Source: Bog-756 sp963812525
GTDB taxonomy: Bacteria; Actinomycetota; Acidimicrobiia; Acidimicrobiales; RAAP-2
DNA length: 64,000 nucleotides
Assembly (NCBI GenBank): GCA_963812525.1
Contig: CAWEVL010000010.1
Location: forward strand, 682,001-746,000
Direction: 5' to 3'
Part shown: piece by piece, positions 25,615 through 33,496 of the stretch
Numbering within the stretch: position 1 is the stretch's first letter
Layout of the letters: every line of letters starts with the position of its first letter
Translations under genes and position numbers: made by a program
The notes under the pieces: model-generated
What the model was told of the DNA's origin: nothing
The model's input: only the letters and a program-made list of their open reading frames with translations
Database searches by the model: none

Positions 25615-26061
25615 CTACTCCGAGGTAGCCGCCGCGCACTCGGCGCACACGCCGCTCAGTGAGAAGTGGTGGGGATCGATGACGAACCCGGTGTCGGCGA
25701 GGAGCCGCTTCCGAAGAGGGTCGAAGGTGGCGTCGGGGATCTCCACCACTCGGTTGCAGATCTCGCACACGAGGTGGTGATGGACGTCATCGGCCAGGTG
25801 CCAGCGGGACGGCCCGTGGCCCAGGTGGACGTGGAAGGCGATCTCGAGTCGCTCGAGCAGTTCGAGGGTCCGGTAGATGGTGGCCAGGTTGATGTCGGGA
25901 TAGTGGACCCACACGGCGTCGGCCAACTGCTCGGCCGTCAGGTGGTCACCGCTCCGATCCAGCGCCTCGATGACCGCGCGACGGTCGACGGTGACCCTGC
26001 TCCCCGAGGCCCGGATGGCCGCAATGGCCTCGTCCACCCGCTCTGTCGACACGCAGAGCAT
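25615..26061 (-). CDS. nur: Fur-family regulator, probably nickel-sensing Nur
   Basis: 148 residues from ATG 26061 (a GTG four codons later is also possible). The winged helix is residues about 10-85 (AVIEALDRSGDHLTAEQLAD, INLATIYRTLELLERLEIA). The metal-binding part has HVHLGHGPSRWH, DDVHHHLVCEICNRVVEI and a second Cys pair CAECAA at the end, as in structural-zinc Fur proteins. The Nur assignment rests on the neighbouring nickel permease and the TTGCGA-N5-TCGCAA box between the genes; Fur, Zur or PerR remain formal alternatives. Confidence 0.82.
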   Translation of the reverse strand: MLCVSTERVDEAIAAIRASGSRVTVDRRAVIEALDRSGDHLTAEQLADAVWVHYPDINLATIYRTLELLERLEIAFHVHLGHGPSRWHLADDVHHHLVCEICNRVVEIPDATFDPLRKRLLADTGFVIDPHHFSLSGVCAECAAATSE

Positions 26062-26090
26062 CGTAGTGGGGGCCGGGCTGCGGGTCGGTC

Positions 26091-26366
26091 TCAGCCGCCG
26101 GCGACGGCCGGCACGATCGACAGGGTCTGCCCGTCGGCCACCGGCGTGCCGAGGCCGTCCAGGAACCTGACGTCCTCGTCGGCCAGGAAGACGTTCACGA
26201 ACCGCCGGAGGCCGCCCTGCTCGTCGAAGATACGCTCGGCGAAGCCGGCGTGGGCGGCGTCGAGGGCCTTCAGGGCCTCACCCACGGTCGAACCCTCGAC
26301 GGCGACCTCACCGGCACCGCCGGTCAGGGTGCGCAGCTGGGTGGGGATACGGACCTTGATGCTCAT
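26091..26366 (-). CDS. ThiS/MoaD-like sulfur carrier protein
   Basis: 91 residues with a beta-grasp pattern (SIKVRIPTQLRTLTGG, VNVFLADEDVRFLDG, DGQTLSIVPAVAGG) and the C-terminal Gly-Gly that is adenylated and converted to a thiocarboxylate in ThiS, MoaD and CysO. Its ATG overlaps the stop of the threonine-synthase-like gene (ATGA). No E1-like activating enzyme (MoeB/ThiF) or JAMM protease is in the window. Coupling to a PLP enzyme recalls CysO-CysM and HcyS-MetY sulfur transfer rather than thiamine or molybdopterin synthesis. Confidence 0.85.
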   Translation of the reverse strand: MSIKVRIPTQLRTLTGGAGEVAVEGSTVGEALKALDAAHAGFAERIFDEQGGLRRFVNVFLADEDVRFLDGLGTPVADGQTLSIVPAVAGG

Positions 26367-27634
26367 CGGGGCCTCCTTGCGACCACGGGGACGGCCGGTT
26401 CGTCGTAGTTGCTCATGGCCTCATCGAAGGCCTCGAGCGTGGGAGCGATGGCGGCGGTGGGTCCGACCGAGCCGGACAGGGCCTCGACCGTCTTGAGGCC
26501 GTGCCCGGTGACCAGGGCCACCACCCGTTCGTCGGGCCGCACCACTCCCTGGGCGGCCAACTTGGCCAGCGTGGCGATGGTCACCCCTCCGGCGGTCTCG
26601 GCGAAGATCCCCTCGGTCCGGGCCAGCAGCTTGATGCCCTCCAGGACCTCGTCGTCGGTCACCGAGGCGCACGCCCCACCGGAGGACCGGATGGCGTCCA
26701 GGGCGTACCAACCGTCGGCCGGGTTCCCGATGGCCAGGGACTTGGCGATGGTGTCCGGCTTCACGGGCCGGATGGCGTCGGTCCCCTCGGCGAACGCCGT
26801 GGCCACCGGCGAACAGCCCGCGGCCTGGGCCCCCGAGACCCGCACGTGGGGCTCCTCGTCGAGCAGTCCCACCATCCACAGCTCCTCGAAACCCTTGGCC
26901 ACCTTGGTCAGCTGGCTCCCCGAGCCGATGGGCACCACCACGTGGTCGGGGGCCTGCCACCCCAGCTGCTCGGCCACCTCGAAGGCCAGCGTCTTCGACC
27001 CCTCGGCGTAGTACGTGCGTACATTGACGTTGACGAACGCCCACGTCGGCTGCTCGCTGGTCAGCTCGGCGCAGAGACGGTTGACGTCGTCGTAGCTGCC
27101 CTCGACGGCGATGACCCGGCCGCCGTAGACCGAAGTCATGGTGATCTTGGCCGCCTCGAGGTCGTGCGGGATCAGCACCACCGACTCCATGCCGGCCCGC
27201 GCCGCGTGGGCGGCCACCGAGTTGGCCAGGTTGCCCGTCGAGGCGCAGGCGGCGATCTTGAAGCCCAGCTGCCGGGCCTTGGTCAGGGCCACCGATACCA
27301 CCCGGTCCTTGAACGAACCGGTGGGGTTGGCCGTGTCGTCCTTGATCCACAGTTCGCCGAGCCCCAGCTCGGCGGCCAGCCGGTCGGCCCGGACCAGCGG
27401 GGTGAACCCCGCCCCCAGGTCCACCGGAGTGGGGTCGTAGACCGGTAGCAGGTCGGCGTAGCGCCAGATGGACCGGGGGCCCGCCGCCACCCGCTCCCTG
27501 GTCATGGTGGCGGCCACGGCCTCGTAGTCGTAGGTCACCTCGAGCGGCCCGAAGCAGTAGTCGCACACATGGAGCGCTTCCGCAGGGTAGGCACGCCCAC
27601 ATTCACGGCATCGCAGCCCAGAAACGAAGTCCAC
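26363..27634 (-). CDS. thrC: Threonine synthase-like PLP enzyme with N-terminal zinc ribbon
   Basis: 423 residues from GTG 27634, with GAGGAG seven bases upstream. An N-terminal zinc ribbon (CRECGRAYP, CDYCFGPLEV, residues 9-33), as in archaeal-type threonine synthases, precedes the fold-type II PLP domain. The PLP Lys is in NPTGSFKDR and the phosphate loop in VPIGSGSQ. Threonine synthase converts O-phosphohomoserine to threonine. The gene is preceded by a SAM riboswitch and translationally coupled to a sulfur carrier, both unexpected for threonine synthesis. A role in sulfhydrylating O-phosphohomoserine to homocysteine is therefore possible, but inferred. Confidence 0.87.
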   Translation of the reverse strand: MDFVSGLRCRECGRAYPAEALHVCDYCFGPLEVTYDYEAVAATMTRERVAAGPRSIWRYADLLPVYDPTPVDLGAGFTPLVRADRLAAELGLGELWIKDDTANPTGSFKDRVVSVALTKARQLGFKIAACASTGNLANSVAAHAARAGMESVVLIPHDLEAAKITMTSVYGGRVIAVEGSYDDVNRLCAELTSEQPTWAFVNVNVRTYYAEGSKTLAFEVAEQLGWQAPDHVVVPIGSGSQLTKVAKGFEELWMVGLLDEEPHVRVSGAQAAGCSPVATAFAEGTDAIRPVKPDTIAKSLAIGNPADGWYALDAIRSSGGACASVTDDEVLEGIKLLARTEGIFAETAGGVTIATLAKLAAQGVVRPDERVVALVTGHGLKTVEALSGSVGPTAAIAPTLEAFDEAMSNYDEPAVPVVARRPR

Positions 27635-27644
27635 AGCAATCTCC

Positions 27645-27757
27645 TCATCGCTCGGGCATTGGCACCTGGTACGAGGTCCGGCTGCTGGGGGCAGCTCGGG
27701 GTCTCGCTCTGGTTGCCGCGGCGTCGCTGGGCCCGGTCCCTCAGCCGCTCTGGATGA
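27645..27757 (-). promoter_or_regulatory. SAM-I (S-box) riboswitch
   Basis: The minus-strand leader contains the S-box core in order: AGAG, GAGGGA, GGGCCC, CGGCAACC, and GGTGCCAATGCC near the 3' end. Closing helix P1 is TCATC (27757-27753) with GATGA (27649-27645). The 3' strand of P1 runs into the ribosome binding site GAGGAG (27646-27641) of the threonine-synthase-like gene, so SAM-bound P1 would occlude it. A SAM-IV class reading is possible because the two share this core and SAM-IV is actinobacterial. Confidence 0.88.
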
Positions 27758-27765
27758 TGGCCCCT

Positions 27766-27794
27766 AGTTTTGCCGAATCCCGGCCGTCCGTCAA
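27766..27794 (-). promoter_or_regulatory. Candidate promoter of the SAM riboswitch leader
   Basis: On the minus strand TTGACG (27794-27789) is followed after 17 bases by AAAACT (27771-27766). The expected transcription start, near 27759, falls right at the 5' edge of the riboswitch, which supports the pair although the -10 box is weak. The remaining bases to 27871 hold the divergent gpgS upstream region. Confidence 0.45.
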
Positions 27795-27871
27795 TGCGGG
27801 ACCACCAACCGCAGCAGGCGCCAGCACCGCTCCGCATCCGCGCCCCCCGTCCGGTGAGCGATGATGGCACC

Positions 27872-28678
27872 ATGTCGATCGCGACCACATCCGGCGAGGA
27901 CGGCGGCTGCGCCGCGGCGCCGACGGCCGATGCGTGGTCACTGGCCGAGGCCAAAGGGGAACGCACCGTGGCCGTGGGCATCCCCGCCCGCAACGAGGCG
28001 GCCACCGTGGGCTCCATCGTGCACACCATCGTGACCGCCCTCACCGATCGCACCGGCGGGCCGCCGCTGGTCGACGAGGTGGTGGTGGTGGACGACGGTT
28101 CCGACGACGGGACGGCCGAGCGGGCCCGGGGGGCCGGCGCCCGGGTCATCGGGTCGGCGGCCCGGACCGGGGGCAAGGGACAGGCCATGCGGTCCGCCCT
28201 CATGGCCACCGACACCGACCTCATCGTCTTCGTGGATGCCGACGTCACCAACTTCGGGCCCCACTTCGTGAGCGGCCTGCTCGAGCCGTTGCTGATGGAC
28301 GACTCGGTGACCCTGGTGAAGGGGTACTACCAGCGGCCCCTGCACGGCGCACCCGACGGGGGCGGTCGGGTCACCGAGCTCATGGCCCGACCGGTCATCG
28401 ACCTCCTCTTCCCCCACCTGGCCTCCATCGAGCAGCCGCTGGCCGGCGAGACCGCCGCCCCCCGATGGGTCCTCGAGAAGTGCGGGCTGGCCGACGGGTA
28501 CGCCGTCGAGTTGGCCCTCCTGATCGATGTGGCCTCGCTCTACGGCGTGGCCTCGATCGCCCAGGTCGACCTCGGGGTACGGGTCCACCGGAACCGGCCC
28601 CTGGCCGAGCTCCGGCCCCAGGCCACCGACATCCTGGCCGCGGCGCTCGCCCGGGCCCGCCTGATCACCCCCGACTGA
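27872..28678 (+). CDS. gpgS: Glucosyl-3-phosphoglycerate synthase-like glycosyltransferase
   Basis: 268 residues from ATG 27872. The GT-A fold has TVAVGIPARNEAATVGSIV, VDEVVVVDDGSDDGT, GKGQAMRSAL and the metal-binding DAD in FVDADVTNFGPHFV, followed by LVKGYYQRP and, later, WVLEKCGLADGYAVELALL. This matches GpgS (family GT81/GT2), which joins UDP-glucose and 3-phosphoglycerate as the first step to glucosylglycerate or methylglucose lipopolysaccharide. It faces the riboswitch-controlled operon divergently. Trehalose genes lie 3 kb away, so the area is concerned with compatible solutes. Confidence 0.88.
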   Translation: MSIATTSGEDGGCAAAPTADAWSLAEAKGERTVAVGIPARNEAATVGSIVHTIVTALTDRTGGPPLVDEVVVVDDGSDDGTAERARGAGARVIGSAARTGGKGQAMRSALMATDTDLIVFVDADVTNFGPHFVSGLLEPLLMDDSVTLVKGYYQRPLHGAPDGGGRVTELMARPVIDLLFPHLASIEQPLAGETAAPRWVLEKCGLADGYAVELALLIDVASLYGVASIAQVDLGVRVHRNRPLAELRPQATDILAAALARARLITPD

Positions 28679-28718
28679 GGGATCGGCGGGGACGGAGCTC
28701 CGGCGGCACCCGCGCCGC

Positions 28719-30395
28719 TCAGGCCGAGGCCGACGTGGACTCGTACGCCGGCCGAGCCGGGCCGGCCTCGACCCACTCGCCTCCGGCCGGCCCGGCCACC
28801 GATCCACCGGTCAGATCGGGAAGCACCTCGGGGGCCACCAGGTTCACCTCGGAGCGTCCCGTGCGACGGCTGGGGACCAGCAGGGCGGTGATGGCCCCGA
28901 CGGCCACCACGGCGGCGCCGGCGTAGACGGCCACGGTCATCCCGTTGACGTAGTCCTGGCCCGAGGCGTAGCCGCCGTGGGAGCTGAAGATGGCCCCCAG
29001 AACGGCGATGCCCAGCACACCACCGAGTTCACGGAAGGCGGCGTTGGCCCCCGAGGCCACGCCCTCGAGGGAACGGGGCACCGCCCCGAGGACCAGCGAG
29101 GCCAGGGGCACGAAGAACAGGGTCATGCCGATCCCGCACACCACGAAGGGGGCGACCAGATCGGCGTAGGGGGTTGTCACCGTGGTCACCGAGGCCAGCC
29201 AGGCCAGCCCGACGGCCTGCAGGCTCAGTCCGGTGACCACCAGGGGCTTGCCCCCCCACCGCTCGGCCAGCTGGCCCACCACCGGGGCCAGCAGCATGGG
29301 CATAGCCGTCCAGGGCAGGATCCGCACTCCGGCCGCCAGCGGGGACAGCCCCTGGACCACCTGAAGGAACTGGACCAGGAAGAAGATGGCCCCGAACATC
29401 CCGAAGCTGAACAGCAGGGCCGTGACGTTGACCGAGGCGAAGCCGCGGTCGCGGAACAGGCGGATGTCCAGCATGGGGTGGTCGGACCGCAGCTCCCAGG
29501 CGCCGAAGCCGACCAGGGCGGAGACGCCCACCACGAAGGACGTCAGCACGGTGGCGCTGGTCCATCCGTGGCTGTTGCCCTCGACCAGGCCGAGCACCAC
29601 GCCGAGCAGGCCGATGCTGACCATCACCACACCCACCAGGTCGAGACGGGCCCGGGCCCCACGTGACTCGGACAGCTTCCACCAGGCCAGGGGGATCAGG
29701 ACCAGGCCGACCGGCACGTTGAGCCAGAAGATGTACTGCCACGACCACCCGCTGGTCACCGCCCCGCCGACCAGGGGCCCGAGGGCCACGGCCGCACCGC
29801 CGATGGCACCCCAGATCCCGAGGGCGACGTTGCGGCGCTCGGGGGGGACGGCGGCACTCAGCAGGGTCAGGGACAGGGGCATGATCATGGCCCCGCCGGC
29901 TCCCTGGACCGCCCGGGCCATGACCAGCACCTCGATGCTCGGGGCCAGGGCGGCCACCGCCGAGGCGGCGGTGAACACCGCGATACCGAGCACGAAGATG
30001 CGCCGACGTCCGAAGCGCTCCCCCATGGCCGCCGCCGAGATCAACAGGACGGCGAAGGTGAGGGTGTAGGCGTTGACCGTCCATTCCAGGCCGGACAGAC
30101 CGGCGTGGAGGTGCTGGCGGATGACGGGCAGGGCGGTCGACACCACCAGGTTGTCCAGCGACGCCATGAACAGGGCCATGCCGGTGATGACCACGGCCCA
30201 CACGGCCCGGGACCGGGCCCGGTGGCCGTCGCCGCCGGCGACCGGCCTCGTCGGTTGGTCGTCGAGGGCGACGACCGGGTGGTCCGCCGCTGCGCTCGGG
30301 GTCGGGTTGGACAGGACCTCTGCGGGGTGCTCGGTGGCGACGTCGCCCCGGGCGGGGGACGACCGCCGGAGGCCGGCCCAGCGCCTGGACGCCAC
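28719..30395 (-). CDS. DHA2-type MFS drug exporter (14 membrane segments)
   Basis: 558 residues from GTG 30395; the frame is open back to ATG 30473, which overlaps the TetR stop, but an operator and promoter lie between, so the shorter form is preferred. The membrane part starts AVWAVVITGMALFMASLDNL and contains motif A (GERFGRRRIFVLG) and motif C (LGIWGAIGGAAVALGPLVGG) of the EmrB/QacA family. These proton antiporters export lipophilic drugs or antibiotics. The cytoplasmic N- and C-terminal tails are Pro/Gly rich. Regulated by the TetR gene upstream. Confidence 0.9.
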   Translation of the reverse strand: MASRRWAGLRRSSPARGDVATEHPAEVLSNPTPSAAADHPVVALDDQPTRPVAGGDGHRARSRAVWAVVITGMALFMASLDNLVVSTALPVIRQHLHAGLSGLEWTVNAYTLTFAVLLISAAAMGERFGRRRIFVLGIAVFTAASAVAALAPSIEVLVMARAVQGAGGAMIMPLSLTLLSAAVPPERRNVALGIWGAIGGAAVALGPLVGGAVTSGWSWQYIFWLNVPVGLVLIPLAWWKLSESRGARARLDLVGVVMVSIGLLGVVLGLVEGNSHGWTSATVLTSFVVGVSALVGFGAWELRSDHPMLDIRLFRDRGFASVNVTALLFSFGMFGAIFFLVQFLQVVQGLSPLAAGVRILPWTAMPMLLAPVVGQLAERWGGKPLVVTGLSLQAVGLAWLASVTTVTTPYADLVAPFVVCGIGMTLFFVPLASLVLGAVPRSLEGVASGANAAFRELGGVLGIAVLGAIFSSHGGYASGQDYVNGMTVAVYAGAAVVAVGAITALLVPSRRTGRSEVNLVAPEVLPDLTGGSVAGPAGGEWVEAGPARPAYESTSASA

Positions 30396-30412
30396 CGTCC
30401 GACCTGGTCTTA

Positions 30413-30430
30413 CTTGTGAGTAGTCACTAG
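30413..30430. promoter_or_regulatory. TetR operator in front of the MFS gene
   Basis: An imperfect 18-bp palindrome with core GTGACTACTCAC on the minus strand (30427-30416). The same core, GTGACCAATCAC, lies in the TetR gene's own promoter at 31106-31117, and both are followed by AA. On the minus strand a weak TTGCCC precedes the core by ten bases, the same layout as the TetR promoter. This implies the exporter has its own repressed promoter inside the apparent gene overlap. Confidence 0.6.
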
Positions 30431-30469
30431 CTTTGCGGGGCAAAAAAAGAGGGATGGTGAGGGGCTGGT

Positions 30470-31096
30470 TCATGCTGGAACCTCCTGGTTCTCGGCCTGG
30501 TCGGCCTTACGGTGCTCGGCCAGGGCCTGGCTGGCGGATCTGATGGCTTCGGCTTTCTCGGGCAGTTGACAGAGGGTCTGGGCCCAGCTCTCGGAGACGG
30601 AGAGCAGGTCGATGGCCGACATGACGTTGATCAGCATGCCCATGGCGAAGAACTCGCGGAGCTCGTCCTCGGTGCCGTGGGTCCGGTCGTAGAACACATC
30701 GGCCAGCACCTCGAAGGTGCGACGGCAGCTCCGGGCGATGTCGGGGTCGGCCGGCGCGGCGGCGAAGCCGTGCAGTTGGACCTGGAGGATCTCGGGATCC
30801 TGCATGAGCTCGAGGTAGGCCTCGCCCATGGCCGTCTTGGCGTCCTCGCCCTCGAGACCCTCGCTCGCATGGGTCAGCTCGTTGATGATCCGGTACCCGA
30901 CCAGGTCGTACGTGGCCACGAACAGGTCCTTCTTGGTCCCGAACAGGCGGAACAGGTACGGCTGGGAGATCCCGGCCCGGGTGGCGATGGCCTCGGTGGA
31001 GGTCCCGGCATAGCCCGATCGGGCGAACTCGGTGATGGCGGCGGCCAGCACGGCCGTCCGGCGCTCGCCTGCAGTCTGTCGGCTCGGAACCATCAT
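30470..31096 (-). CDS. TetR-family regulator of the MFS exporter
   Basis: 208 residues from ATG 31096. A longer frame from GTG 31117 would code through the operator. The helix-turn-helix is VLAAAITEFARSGYAGTS with EAIATRAGISQPYLFRLF (about residues 13-55), followed by the C-terminal domain seen in YsiA/AcrR-like regulators (LMQDPEILQVQLHGFAA). The promoter position predicts transcription starting at or next to the ATG, i.e. a leaderless message. It shares operators with the exporter downstream. Confidence 0.9.
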   Translation of the reverse strand: MMVPSRQTAGERRTAVLAAAITEFARSGYAGTSTEAIATRAGISQPYLFRLFGTKKDLFVATYDLVGYRIINELTHASEGLEGEDAKTAMGEAYLELMQDPEILQVQLHGFAAAPADPDIARSCRRTFEVLADVFYDRTHGTEDELREFFAMGMLINVMSAIDLLSVSESWAQTLCQLPEKAEAIRSASQALAEHRKADQAENQEVPA

Positions 31097-31102
31097 GACT
31101 AC

Positions 31103-31132
31103 ATTGTGATTGGTCACTCACTAACTTGTCAA
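31103..31132 (-). promoter_or_regulatory. TetR promoter with embedded operator
   Basis: A perfect TTGACA (31132-31127) and CACAAT (31108-31103) are 18 bases apart on the minus strand. The palindrome GTGACCAATCAC (31117-31106) fills the end of the spacer and overlaps the -10, so the repressor would shut off its own gene. The expected start lies about seven bases downstream, at the ATG 31096. Confidence 0.65.
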
Positions 31133-31181
31133 GCCCCTTCCGGCTGCTCGGTTCCTCCTCCCTACCGGGTAGCGTCCCTGC

Positions 31182-32597
31182 ATGGCCGAGGAGCGCACCC
31201 CCCGCTGGGGCGACGGCTCGCTGTCCGACACCGTCCTGGTGTCCAACCGGGGTCCCCTGGCCTTCCACTTCGAGGAAGGGCACCCGGTGGCCGGGACGTC
31301 GGCCGGTGGACTGGCCGGGTCCATGCGTCCCCTGGTGGTCGGCTCGGACGCCACCTGGGTGGCCTCGGCCCTGGGCGAGGCCGACCGGGCGGCCGCCGCC
31401 GCCGGGATGATGTCCGACGGCGGCGTCCACATCGAGCTGGTCGAACCGGAGCCCGAGATCTACAACCTGGCCTACAACGTGGTGTCCAACGCCATGCTGT
31501 GGTTCTGCCACCACCATCTCTTCGACGCCGCCCGCCGGCCCCGCCCCGATCAGCGGTGGCAGGAAGCCTGGGACGCCTACCGCGAGCTCAACCAGCTGTT
31601 CGCCCAGCGGGTGGCCAAGGTGGCGCCGGAGGGAGGACGGGTCCTGGTCCAGGACTACCACCTGGCCCTGATGGGCACCGACCTGGCCCGGCTGCGCCCC
31701 GACCTGCGGACCACCCACTTCACCCACACCCCGTTCGCCGATCCGTCCGTGCTCCGCATGCTCCCCACCGCGGTGGGCCACGAGCTGCTGGCCTCACTGG
31801 CCGCCTTCGGAGCCTGCGGGTTCCACACCGAGCGGTGGGCGTCCTCCTACCGGGCCAACCAGGCCCTCGTCGGTCCGGCCGGCCGGGACATCCCCACCTT
31901 CGTCTCACCGCTCTCCACCGATCCGGCCCGGCTGCAGGCGGTGGCCGCCGAGCCGGCCGTCGGGCGGGCCCTGGCCCGGATCGAGGAGAAGATCGGCGAC
32001 CCGGACCGCCAGGTGATGGTCCGGGTGGACCGGATGGAACTGTCGAAGAACCTCCTCCGGGGGTTCTGGGCCTTCGACGAGCTGTTGGAGCAGCAACCGC
32101 ACCGGCGCGAACGGGTGGTCTTCGTGGCGCTGGCCTACCCCACCCGGCAGGGGCTCCCCGAGTACCTGGCCTACCAGAACGAGGTCGAGTCCACGGTGGA
32201 GCGGATCAACCACCAGTGGGGCACCCCGGGTTGGACCCCCATCGTGCTGGAGGTGGACGACGACTACCCGCGATCGTTGGCCGCGCTCACCCGCTACGAC
32301 GTGCTGCTGGTCAATCCGGTGCGGGACGGCCTCAACCTGGTGGCCAAGGAGGGCCCGCTCATCAACACCCGTGACGGCGTGCTGGCCCTGTCCCGAGAGG
32401 CCGGCGCCTTCGACGAATTGTCCCCCGCCGTACTGGAGGTCAATCCGTTCGACGTGTCCGGCACCGCCGCAGTGATGGCCGAGGCCCTCGATCTCGACGC
32501 GCCGCGGCGGGCGGCCCGCGCCCACCAGCTCCGTCAGATCATCCGGTCCCGACACCCCTCCGACTGGCTCCAGTGCCAGCTCGACGTGGCCCGCTGA
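31182..32597 (+). CDS. otsA: Trehalose-6-phosphate synthase
   Basis: 471 residues from ATG 31182. GT20 marks are SNRGPLAFHF and AGGLAGSMRPLV at the start, VQDYHLALMG, THFTHTPFADPSVLRML, GFHTERWASSY, VRVDRMELSKNLLRGF and, near the end, NPVRDGLNLVAKE. It joins UDP- or ADP-glucose with glucose-6-phosphate. The sequence deviates from enteric OtsA in several positions (HTPF for HIPF, DYH for HDYH context), as in the actinobacterial branch. It converges with otsB, which removes the phosphate. Confidence 0.93.
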   Translation: MAEERTPRWGDGSLSDTVLVSNRGPLAFHFEEGHPVAGTSAGGLAGSMRPLVVGSDATWVASALGEADRAAAAAGMMSDGGVHIELVEPEPEIYNLAYNVVSNAMLWFCHHHLFDAARRPRPDQRWQEAWDAYRELNQLFAQRVAKVAPEGGRVLVQDYHLALMGTDLARLRPDLRTTHFTHTPFADPSVLRMLPTAVGHELLASLAAFGACGFHTERWASSYRANQALVGPAGRDIPTFVSPLSTDPARLQAVAAEPAVGRALARIEEKIGDPDRQVMVRVDRMELSKNLLRGFWAFDELLEQQPHRRERVVFVALAYPTRQGLPEYLAYQNEVESTVERINHQWGTPGWTPIVLEVDDDYPRSLAALTRYDVLLVNPVRDGLNLVAKEGPLINTRDGVLALSREAGAFDELSPAVLEVNPFDVSGTAAVMAEALDLDAPRRAARAHQLRQIIRSRHPSDWLQCQLDVAR

Positions 32598-32613
32598 CCG
32601 CAGCACCGGCCAT

Positions 32614-32634
32614 GACCGGTCGGGAACACCGGTC
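32614..32634. terminator. Candidate hairpin between convergent otsA and otsB
   Basis: A perfect 7-bp stem GACCGGT/ACCGGTC with a 7-base loop sits in the 40 bases between the two stops. No T-run follows on either strand, so intrinsic termination would have to be of the short, U-less type. Confidence 0.35.
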
Positions 32635-32637
32635 CGG

Positions 32638-33486
32638 TCAACCTCCGGACCCCGCAGGACGGACCTGGGCCAGCCAGGCCAGGGCGTCGAGCGCCTGCCG
32701 GGGGCCGGACAGCGTGAGATCGGCGGCCGCCGCCACCCGAGGGTCGCTTTCGTCGTCGACCACCGCCACCGAGACCGTGCGCATCCCCCGGTCCCGGGCC
32801 TGGCGGGCCAGCTCGGCGTAGGCCGGCAGGTCGCCCAGATCGTCGCCGAAGTAGCCCGCCGCCGAGCACGAGGCGGTCAGACCCCGGATCACCGAACCCT
32901 TGTCCACGTCCAGCGGCGGCCGGAGCTCGACGGACATGCGACCCGGATGGGCCCGCAGACCCGAGCGCGCCACCTCGGCGGCGACGGCCTCGGCCACCCG
33001 GCCGGCGGCCTCGGGCGCCCGCCGCCAGTGGACGGTCACCGCCAACCCCTTGGGCTCGACCAGGACCCCTACGGGAACGCCCCGTCGCAGTCCGGCCACG
33101 GCAGCGTCGACGACCTCCCTCCACGGCTGGGCCGCCGGCTCGACGGTGATCAGACCGTCACCCCATGACTGCTCGAGGCCGTAGAGGCCGACGAACCGGA
33201 CCCGGTGTCCCGGGTCGGCGGGCTCCGCCGGCGCCAGGTGCTCCTCGAGGTACGACACGGACCGGCCCGAGACCACCGCCACCTCGGCGAACCGCTGGGC
33301 CAGCCTGGCCATGACCTCGGCGGCACCGTCGAGGGGCCGGGCCTCGTAAGGGTCGGTCACGATGGGGGACAGGGTCCCGTCGAAGTCGGTGAGGACGGCC
33401 GTCGATCCCGGGTCGGACAGCAGTGGCGCCAGCGCGGCCCGGACGGCCGGTGACGGCGCATCCCCGGCGCTCCTGGGTGCGGGCAT
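32638..33486 (-). CDS. otsB: Trehalose-6-phosphate phosphatase
   Basis: 282 residues. HAD-superfamily motifs: nucleophile Asp in TDFDGTLSPI (about residue 34), AVVSGRSVSYLEEHL, the conserved Lys in LDVDKGSVIRGL and the metal-binding GYFGDDLGDLPAY. It dephosphorylates trehalose-6-phosphate made by OtsA to trehalose. Being convergent with rather than downstream of otsA is less common than an operon order. Confidence 0.92.
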   Translation of the reverse strand: MPAPRSAGDAPSPAVRAALAPLLSDPGSTAVLTDFDGTLSPIVTDPYEARPLDGAAEVMARLAQRFAEVAVVSGRSVSYLEEHLAPAEPADPGHRVRFVGLYGLEQSWGDGLITVEPAAQPWREVVDAAVAGLRRGVPVGVLVEPKGLAVTVHWRRAPEAAGRVAEAVAAEVARSGLRAHPGRMSVELRPPLDVDKGSVIRGLTASCSAAGYFGDDLGDLPAYAELARQARDRGMRTVSVAVVDDESDPRVAAAADLTLSGPRQALDALAWLAQVRPAGSGG

Positions 33487-33496
33487 CGGCCGAGGA

